NCBI GenBank assembly: GCA_010093685.1
Contig: MU006217.1
Coordinates: 1,781,644 to 1,845,643 of the forward strand
DNA length: 64,000 nt
From: Ophiobolus disseminans
Lineage: Eukaryota > Ascomycota > Dothideomycetes > Pleosporales > Phaeosphaeriaceae
Reading direction: 5' to 3'
Positions 11,001 through 19,183 of this stretch are shown here, one piece after another (position 1 is the first letter of the stretch; every line of letters starts with the position of its first letter). Below the pieces are notes generated by a model that worked only from the letters and a program-made list of their open reading frames with translations, made no database searches and had not been told where the DNA came from. The position numbers and the translations under genes are program-made.

Positions 11001-12871
11001 AAGTCGTGGAGTTTCTGCAGATCGATAAAACACGACCTGCCTACGTTGAAGACATGATGGGCGTATGGCTGCGACGGAAGCCTTGGTACGTGGAGTGCAG
11101 TAACTACCGCTTTCATAGCCAGGCTGCGGGTTCGAAAGCGCTGGCACACACACAGACCGAAATCGGGCGCTTCTTACATGTCATCACCGGACGAACATCG
11201 ACGCTAAAGACTATCAAAAAGAAAAAGCATTCGTTCTTCGTATGTCTATCGGCACCCAACCTCCAGCCTTGCGCAAAGGACCTACCGGAGATTGTAATCG
11301 GTGCTGACGCGGTTGAGCTTCGGGTCGACCTGCTCGATGACCCTGAAGGCAGCGAAGGGTTACCTACGCCAGAATTCGTAATCGAGCAGTTGACGATACT
11401 GAGGAACATGACAACAATACCTATCATTTTCACATTACGGACGAGAGCGCAGGGCGGGAAGTTTCCCGATGAGGCCTACTCCGAAGCCCGAGCACTGTAC
11501 CAGACGGCGATACGACTCGGATGCGAGTTCGTCGACCTAGAAATGACGATGCCAGAAGAGATTCTCAAGGAGGTAGCTGAGTCACGCGGTTTCACCGAGA
11601 TCATCGCAAGTCATCACGATCCAAAGAGCGAGCTCAGTTGGACGAATGGTTCGTGGATGAAGTATTACAACCGAGCACTGCAATACGGCACTGTCATCAA
11701 GCTTGTCGGGGTTGCGAACTCTTTGCAAGACAACTTTGCACTTGCCGAATTCAAGAGCTGGGCCGAAACTGCGCATCCAATTCCCCTTATTGCTATCAAC
11801 ATGAGCGAGCACGGCAAGCTGAGTCGGATACTGAACGGCTTCATGACACCTGTATCACATCCTCTCCTACCGTCTGCAACTGCGCCAGGTCAGCTCTCAG
11901 CGGCAGACATTCGACGCGGACTATCGCTCATGGGCGAGATACCAGCAAAGAAATTCTGCATTTTCGGCTCGCCCGTTTCGCAGAGCCCCAGCCCGCGTTT
12001 GCACAACCGCTTGTTCCGCGAGATAGGCCTACCACACGTATACGGTCTACACGAGACGACCGACGCAAGCTCAATCCGAAACGTCATCCGCTCTCCTGAT
12101 TTCGGCGGCGCAAGCGTAACCATTCCACTCAAGCAAGATGTCGGGCCTCTCATCGACGGCCTAGGCCCGGAAGTTGAAGCTATCGGCGCACTCAACACCA
12201 TCGTGCCAGAAACCTCCGTCGATGAAGCCACCGGTAAGGAGGTCACCCGCCTCATCGGCCGTAACACAGATTACCTCGGCATGATACTCATCCTGCGCAA
12301 CACGGGCGCCCACGGCGTCGGCTCCGGCCTCGTCATCGGCGGCGGCGGCACAAGTCGCGCAGCCATCTACGCGCTCAAGGAAATGGGCTACGGTCCCATC
12401 TACCTACTCGGCCGCAACCTCGAGAAGATCCAAACCCTCGCCGCAGCTTTCCCCTCCTCCTTCAACGTCCGCGTCATCTCCTCGCCGAACGATGTCGAAA
12501 GTCTCGCATCAGTGCCCACCGTCTGCATAGGCACTATCCCCGCGGACCAGCCCATCGCTCCCTCCATCCGCGAGACGCTGTGCGAAATGTTCGATAAGGC
12601 AAAGGGCGTGAAGACGGAGCGCGGCGAGGAGAGGATCCTGCTGGAAATGGCGTATAAGCCGCCTGTCACGGCGCTCATTCAGCTTGCGCAGGATGCGGGG
12701 TGGCGCACGGTGAATGGGCTTGAGGTGCTGGTTGGGCAGGGCGTGCATCAGTTTGAGTATTGGACTGGGGTAAAGCCGTTTTATCCTATCGCTAGGGTGA
12801 GTGTTGTGCGGTCTTGATGCGATGTGGGGAATTGTGCTAACAGTGAATAGGATGCGGTTATGAATGTTTGA
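8054..12871 (+). CDS. aroM: Pentafunctional AROM polypeptide (shikimate pathway)
   Basis: Exons 8054-12796 and 12851-12871 encode 1587 residues. The protein carries out steps two to six of the shikimate pathway in the cytosol, from DAHP to EPSP. Domains in order are 3-dehydroquinate synthase (about 1-390; GGGVIGDMIGYVAATYMRG), EPSP synthase (about 400-860; PPGSKSISNR near 415, GNAGTAARFLT), shikimate kinase (about 870-1055; P-loop GMRGAGKTT near 880), type I 3-dehydroquinase (about 1060-1285; ASHHD near 1182 and the Schiff-base Lys1216 in IKLVGVANS) and shikimate dehydrogenase (about 1295-1587; FGSPVSQSPSPRLHN). An upstream in-frame ATG at 7976 exists, but 8054 has the better context and matches the family start. 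The 54-base terminal intron (GTGAGT, GCTAAC branch, TAG) replaces a read-through ending with DAVMNV. All key motifs are present. Confidence 0.97.
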
Positions 12872-13634
12872 GATTGGGGATATGGATGGTTGGGATGGGT
12901 GCATGGTAAGGAGTGAAGTGAAGGGAAGGATTTTGCATGCATTCAAGGTAGAAAAAGGCGGTTCAAGAGAAAAGATCAAATCTTTACGTTATCTGCATTG
13001 TCCCTCATGTCTCTCCCGCAATGTCCTGTGTATGCGTACACACACGCGTATATCTCCAACCCAACCCATCCCATTCCCTCATCTTCTTGCGTTGTGTTCC
13101 TCGCGCTTGCTTTCAAAAAACCACCCCACCCCCATTACTTCCCCCAACCTCTCCTATTCTCCCACTCTTTATCCAAAACAACGCACAATCTCCCCATCGA
13201 ATAGGCCGCTAGCCGTGGTCTAAGGTCGCTGTACGGCTTCCTCTCACAAACACACCCATTGCACGCCGGGGGTTGTGAGTTCGACTCCCCTATCTGTCAA
13301 TTTGCGAGTCTTGCGTTTGGATTTCTTGGTTTATTTCTTTTGCTGTTTTTTTTCGGCGATGAGGGAGGCGGGATGGGGTTCTTATTGGGCGTGTGGGGGG
13401 AGGGGGGTGGTGTTAAATTTTGTTGTTTGATACGCGATTTTGTTTTTGTTATAGATGGGATTTACGTTTGATTTGCTACGATACTTGGGTACCTATAATT
13501 AAATGCTACTGGCTAGCGCCTTGCAGTGCCCAAGACGTCTCTCCTATTGCACCAGAGATACACGCGCGTTTCAGCGATATAGCGCACTCCTAAGATCTAG
13601 CCAGGAACATGTTAGAAGGCAGTGAACAGGATAA
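12872..13634. other. Gene-poor stretch after AROM with tRNA-like words
   Basis: No protein-coding gene is supportable. The stretch includes pyrimidine-rich and T-rich tracts. At about 13203-13296 there is an A-box-like word (TAGCCGTGGTCTAAGG) and a B-box-like word (GAGTTCGACTCC), but no cloverleaf folds with them (see rejected items). Confidence 0.4.
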
Positions 13635-14087
13635 GATGGCGCATTCGTTGGAGGCAACACGCTCGAAGATATATCACCGCAATCGTCGCATACGCCCAGC
13701 CCGCAAACTCCCACGTCTTCACATACCATCGGCCGCTCTCATGCCATCACTCCCAGTCCAGAATTCCCCCCGTCCCCGCACACGCTCAATACCTCCACCA
13801 CGTCCCCACCACCAGCCCCGTCACACACCCTCAGCCCCTCACCGCCCCCCTCATCCACGCCATCATCCCACACGCTCGGTCGCTCAAGCACTGCGTCTTC
13901 GCCTACTCAGGCGCTGTCCATCGCGGGCGGATCATTAAAAGAAAAAGAAACGGCAAGCGATGGAGATACATGCGATGCAGAGAAAGAAGATGAAGGAGAG
14001 AGCGATGGAGATAGAGATAGCGACGAGGAGGAGGAGGATTATGGAGATGAGTTCAAGTTGAGTTATCGGGAGGGGAGTAAGGGATAG
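13635..14087 (+). CDS. Orphan Ser/Pro-rich, acidic-tailed exon (partial)
   Basis: One frame is open from just after a stop at 13632 to the TAG at 14085-14087 and has protein-like composition. It begins GAFVGGNTLEDISPQSSH, continues as a Ser/Thr/Pro-rich stretch and ends in an acidic run (DSDEEEEDYGDEFKLSYREG). It has no in-frame ATG, so it would need an upstream exon. One possible 5' exon is the ATG at 13455 (MGFTFDLLRYL) with a GTACCT donor near 13489, but the intron would be about 147 bases, long for this window. Alternatively this is a decayed gene or chance. The ATG at 13636 lies in another frame and gives an arginine-rich product that looks artefactual. Confidence 0.3.
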   Translation, partial: DGAFVGGNTLEDISPQSSHTPSPQTPTSSHTIGRSHAITPSPEFPPSPHTLNTSTTSPPPAPSHTLSPSPPPSSTPSSHTLGRSSTASSPTQALSIAGGSLKEKETASDGDTCDAEKEDEGESDGDRDSDEEEEDYGDEFKLSYREGSKG

Positions 14088-15033
14088 TGGGAAGGGGGGA
14101 GTTGGGATAAGATTGGATGAGGTGTGGTGCAGGTGGTAAAGAGGGGGAAGAATTGGTTTATGATGATCATATTGTAGGTTCGTACTATTCGTAGACTCAG
14201 GTGTATGAGCGTATCGTAGTTGATGAAGGGATTTTGTTTTGAGGTGCGCTTTTTTTTTGGACTGTCTGTGAAGATATGAAATAAATCATTACGACAGATT
14301 TTACATCCACTACGCAGTGTCTTCCGCATCCACCATTTGCTGCTGATGAAACTATACGCTTCATGTCCTTACTAAATCCAGCGTCTGGGGTTGCCTGCTT
14401 GTATGTCGCACGACATCATTATTCTCTTGCCCCTCGCAATGGAGCTGAGATGGGATGGGTGGATAGGAGTCAGGATAGGATGTCTGGTTTGTTATAGGCC
14501 GTTCAATTGGACCGATTGTCTTCAGATATCAATGTGGCTGTGTTGCATTGTCTTAGCGCGCATTGTCTGCTCCTCCCTATCTTTTCACTCCGGTTTAGCG
14601 ACTGCAGTGATTGTACGGTCGAGCCGAGACCGATGCCGAGAATACTACAAGAATTGAGTCTTCGTTCTTCTGTATACATGGGCTACGAGGTCAGTGCAAC
14701 GTTGCCTATGTCTTTGGTGTAGTCGCACCGTTAGTGTCCTCGGGCACACGGGACGGGATCATCGCGACACGATGGTTCAGTCACACGTCTCGTGAAAGTG
14801 ACGTCGGAAACCAGGCGCGATAGCTGTCGACAAGACGTGGCAGTACTTCTCGCTGCAGCGCGCCCGCAATACTCATCACTCACTAGCTGAATATTGGCCT
14901 GATAGTGGATCCTGATCGTTGCGCGCAAGTGAGTGAAGGTGAAAGAAGCAGGGCGAGGTTAAGATTGGCTAGGGTTTAGAGGGACGAAGCACTTGACCAG
15001 CTCTTTCTGACCTCGACATATCAACTCTCAGTC
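14088..15033. other. Intergenic region upstream of proline-rich secreted protein
   Basis: About 950 bases with no supportable gene. Only short overlapping open frames occur. The last 100 bases serve as the leader of the secreted-protein gene. Confidence 0.5.
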
Positions 15034-16338
15034 ATGAAGGCGACCATGCTACTGGCGTTCTTCGGTATTCGGCTCGCCGTTCCAGCTCTGGCGATTGGCA
15101 TCAAGTCGTGCCAGAAGTGCGTATCATAGTGCTGGAGAAGTCTCTTGGAATCAATCAGCGATGCTAATCAAATTAGTTGCACCCAAGATTCCTACAACGA
15201 GACCTCATATTTCCGCCCGAACATCTTTCAAGGTCTCAGCACAGGTGCTGATCCGCCGAAACCGCATCCGCGTCCACCTCCGCCGCCACCACCAGGCCCA
15301 CCCCGGCCGCGTCCAGGAACCGTAGCAGCAAGCGATGAGCTCTGGGACAGGGCTGGTGCGAAGGGCTGCACGCTCGGTTGGGCCATGCAAGCTGCCGACA
15401 ATGACGCGGGTGCCCTGTATACGCCCCAACGCACAACTGCTGCATCTCCCTTTTCCTCCACAGCCGACCTGATGAAATGGATCTGGCACCCCTTTCCTGA
15501 CGACCGCGTCGCGGACTCCTTCCATGACTTGTACGGTACATGGGGTATCGGCTGGGCCTTGAAAGATCTCGGAGTCTCGGACTACACGACTGAGTACGAG
15601 GGCGGCAAAAACAACCTTTTGAACATTGCACACCAGAGTTACCAACCCGGTGCTCCAGACGTAGACACGCAGTGGTATGAAGCCGAAGACAACTGGTACA
15701 GAGCGACTGGCGCAAGCTACTCCTTCACCGTAAACGCGGAGCAGGGCATTATCATCGGCCTGAACCGCGAGAGCCCAAAGTGGTCTGCGAAAGATCGAGC
15801 ACCGCCGGTGGAGGCCAAGTTGCAGCCGAAGCTGAACCAGTTCAGCGACGTGGCGTGGATTACGTGGAAGGTGATGAATACGCCACCCTGGACGGATGCG
15901 GGGAATGTGAAGGGACTGAAGTACTTTATGAGCGTCAGCATCACCAATAAGGAAACGCAGCAACTCATCAAGAGGGCACTCGAGGCGAATCACTGGGAGC
16001 TAAGCGACTGGCCAGGGCATACGTTTGAGAGGGGGTGGACCGAGGCAAAGGCGATCTTGGGTGAGCCCTGAATTCGGTGTGTGGATACAAAGAGGACATG
16101 CTGACAAGTGGTAGGCTCACCGAACGTGCAAGGCTTTGCGTATTTCCTCATCCAGCACAAGGCGGAGCTCGGCAATATGTACCTCGACAAGATACAGGTG
16201 TTCAGGGGCGAGACGAAGGCAGAATTTCCGTGTATACTCATACATGTGAAGCAGCTGCTCGACCAGGCGGTGCATGTCGAGCGGCGGGACGAGGAGAAGG
16301 GTACGTTGAGGACCCATACGTTCCGTGCGAACTTGTGA
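15034..16338 (+). CDS. Secreted protein of unknown family with polyproline linker
   Basis: Three exons, 15034-15116, 15177-16060 and 16115-16338, join in phase to 396 residues. The N-terminus is a signal peptide (MKATMLLAFFGIRLAVPALA), then a short Cys-containing segment (SCQNCTQDSY), then a proline-rich linker (PKPHPRPPPPPPPGPPRPRP) near residues 55-75. The remaining 310 residues look like one globular domain, rich in Trp and Tyr (MKWIWHPFPDD, DTQWYEAEDNWYRATG, AWITWKVMNTPPWTDAG). I do not recognise the family. Introns are 60 and 54 bases with GCTAAT and GCTGAC branch points; the second donor is GTGAGC. The architecture, signal plus linker plus domain, resembles modular extracellular enzymes, but no catalytic motif is evident. 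Extracellular location is well supported; function is unknown. Confidence 0.85.
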
Positions 16339-17267
16339 GGACCGGGTAGGAGGTGCCTAGATGGATATCCTTACAACTAGTTCCAACTCTTGACTTAGAT
16401 TAGTAACATGATCTGAGAATGTTCGGCCTGCCGTTCATTGTGAGCACACGCTTGTGACTTGGCGCGCTCGTGGCTACCCGAGGAAGTCACGACTTCAACG
16501 TGCCTGCCATGGCCAGCTGCAACCGGCGAATGTCGGGATGCAGGTACCGTTCGGTCTCACATGAACAAGGCTTGCCTCGCGATGAACTCAAAGTACACAC
16601 GCGACCACTAGCAACCAATGGCGGCGCTGCCCTGGTGTCGCGGAGGCGTTGCGCGGATCCGGCTGCCCGTATGTGGTGGTGAGGGGTGAATGGCAGACGC
16701 AGGGCAGCTGAAGCTCATATAAAGCTCGTGTCGCATCAGCAAGCTATGGGCCCCGGACCGTCCCTGCAAAAGATTCTTCCACCGCATTGTTGTTGTCGAT
16801 GTCGTGCAGCCGTCAGCGCATGGACTCTCGCTCGGCAACGGCCGGGCACGTCATGCCAGCCTCCTCCAACGCTCTGGCTGCCCCGCGTTTGCAGGATGAG
16901 GACAGCGCGTGACGAGGCGCCAGGCACTCAATCCAACACATGCCGCTCTCACCCAGCAATCAATGGCCGTATCCTCAGCGGCTCGCCCGTGGGGTATTAG
17001 CCGCACGACCGGACGGACTCCCAGCGTGAACTGGCGTCCGGGGCCCTGCGAAGACTTAAAGGCAAAGGCTTTTCATGCCTCGGGTGGATTTACCCCTCCA
17101 GCAGTCTCCATCAGCTAGCACCGCCGTCCTATCACCCGAGACTCGTCGGAAGTAAACCGCAGTACTGTCTATTCGGACCCAGACCGCGGCCGGAAGCGCT
17201 ACCAACTACCGTGGGCATTCTCGTGGCTTCAATTCCGAGGTTATAATCTGCACACAATTCCTCCGCC
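16339..17267. other. Intergenic region and isocitrate dehydrogenase promoter
   Basis: About 930 bases, GC-rich, with only shadow-like open frames. It is the promoter side of the downstream gene. I see no gene and no motif I would name. Confidence 0.5.
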
Positions 17268-18819
17268 ATGAGGCCCTCCACGTCTGCAGCCGCTGCTTTC
17301 CGCTCTGCAACCTCAATTGCCAGACTCCCCCGACCACAAGCGTGCGCCTTTGCAACCCGGTGTCTCGCCTCCCAGACTGCTGCGAAAACATCCCAGCTTA
17401 CGAGCACGCGACGACCCACGGCAAACAGCCCCTCAGCAGCCTCACCCAGCTTCTACACGCAGATTGGACAGTCCAGGATGGCGTCCACGGGCATCAAGAA
17501 GATCAAGGTCAAGAATCCCGTCGTGGAGCTCGACGGCGATGAGATGACCAGGATCATCTGGCAGGTCATCAAGGACAAGTTCATCCACCCGTACCTCGAC
17601 ATCGACCTCAAGTACTACGATCTCGGCCTCGAGTACCGTGACGAGACCAATGACCAGGTCACCCTGGATGCCGCCGAGGCCATCCTCAAGTACTCCGTCG
17701 GCGTCAAGTGCGCCACCATCACGCCCGATGAGCAGCGAGTCGAGGAGTTCAAGCTCAAGAAGATGTGGCTGTCGCCCAACGGCACCATCCGAAACCACCT
17801 GTAGGCACCCCACACCTGATGAAGGAACCGGGCACTAACAACTTGCAGAGGAGGAACCGTCTTCCGCGCGCCCATCGTCATCCCCGCCATCCCCCGCCTC
17901 GTACCTAGCTGGAAACAGCCCATCATCATCGGCCGTCATGCGTTCGGCGACCAGTACCGCGCCAAGGACCGCGTAATCGACGGCGAAGGCACGCTCGAGA
18001 TGGTCTTCACACCCAAGGGCGGCAAGCCCGAGGTCATCAAGGTGTACGACTACCCTGCCGAAGGCGGTGTCGCCCAGACCCAGTACAACACCACCGCGTC
18101 CATCAAGGGCTTCGCACACTCCTCGTTCAAGCTTGCGCTGGACAAGAAGCTGCCTCTGTACATGAGCACGAAGAACACTATCCTCAAGGCATACGACGGA
18201 AAGTTCAAGGACGTCTTCCAAGAAATCTACGAGGCAGAGTACAGGAAGGACTTCGAGGCCGCCGGCATCTGGTACGAGCACCGCCTGATCGACGACATGG
18301 TCGCCCAGATGATCAAGAGCGAGGGTGGTTACATCATCGCCATGAAGAGTACGTCCCCGTTCCTTACCATTATACCCTCTACTAACAACCGCAGACTACG
18401 ACGGTGACGTCCAGTCCGACATCGTCGCCCAAGGCTTCGGCTCCCTCGGCCTCATGACCTCCGTCCTCATCACCCCCGACGGCAAGACCTTCGAGGCCGA
18501 AGCCGCCCACGGCACCGTCACCCGCCACTACCGCGAGCACCAGAAGGGCCGCGAGACCTCCACCAACCCCATCGCCTCCATCTACGCCTGGACACAGGGT
18601 CTCATCAAGCGCGGCGAGCTCGACAACACACCCGAGCTTGTTGTCTTTGCTGAGCAGCTTGAGAAGGCGTGCGTGGACACGGTCAACGAGGATGGCATCA
18701 TGACCAAGGATCTTGCGCTAGCACAGGGCAAGAAGGAGAGGAGCGCGTGGGTCACAACGAACGAGTATCTCGATGCCGTGGAGAGGAGGCTAAAGGCGAG
18801 CTTGAAGGAGAAGCTATGA
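17268..18819 (+). CDS. IDP1: NADP-dependent isocitrate dehydrogenase, mitochondrial (possible second cytosolic form)
   Basis: Exons 17268-17800, 17849-18348 and 18395-18819 encode 485 residues. The enzyme oxidatively decarboxylates isocitrate to 2-oxoglutarate and makes NADPH. Residues 1-70 are rich in Ala, Ser, Arg and Thr and free of acidic residues, as in mitochondrial presequences. The catalytic body starts at about residue 71 (MASTGIKKIKVKNPVVELDG). Recognisable signatures are DGDEMTRIIW, SPNGTIRNHLGGTVFR across intron 1, GRHAFGDQYRA, and NYDGDVQSDIVAQGFGSLGL across intron 2. Met71 could start a cytosolic or peroxisomal form by leaky scanning or a downstream promoter. The C-terminus is KEKL, not a strict PTS1. 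Introns are 48 and 46 bases. Family identity is very secure. Confidence 0.96.
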
Positions 18820-19183
18820 GGAGGAGGAATGAGTGCTCGAGACTTGGTAGATATCGGACATTTGAGGGCATGTAGATGGAGTCTTTGCTTACGTTCTGTG
18901 CAGTCAATGAACATCATCACATCCCATATGCGTGCACTGTGAAGACATTCCCGATAAATTTGTTTTTGTCCCCTGTCAAATTTCTAGCACGAGCATGCGC
19001 GCCGCCATGTCTCACGGCAGCATGCATAGCGTGTGGGTCTCGGAATTTGTTTGTCGCACACGTTGTTTCAAAACACTCTTCACTTGTTTTCCGCTGGTCT
19101 TTTCCCTTCTTTGTGTTTCCATCGGATTGTTTCTGAGCGGGTCAGCGAAGTGGCCGCTCATCTTTTGTCTATACAAGAAGCAC
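18820..19183. other. Short intergenic region, IDP1 3' end and next promoter
   Basis: About 360 bases. The downstream frame is open back to an ATG at 18932, but the first 84 codons of that extension include a hydrophobic stretch with no continuation of the protein's SP/TP-rich character. I read it as promoter and leader. Confidence 0.45.

Noticed and set aside
13201..13300. Possible tRNA gene with A-box-like TAGCCGTGGTCTAAGG and B-box-like GAGTTCGACTCC
   Set aside because: The sequences around these words do not form a T-stem (GTGAG against CCCCT), no acceptor stem pairs across the region, and the A-box lacks the usual AG. It may be a decayed tRNA, but I cannot support a gene.
15205..15993. 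262-codon frame antisense to the proline-rich secreted protein
   Set aside because: It mirrors the coding bias of the real gene on the other strand; the plus-strand gene has signal peptide and in-phase introns.
18932..19183. 84-residue N-terminal extension of the SP/TP-rich protein
   Set aside because: It has a Cys/Phe-rich hydrophobic character unlike the rest, begins only 113 bases after the IDP1 stop, and is more likely promoter and leader.
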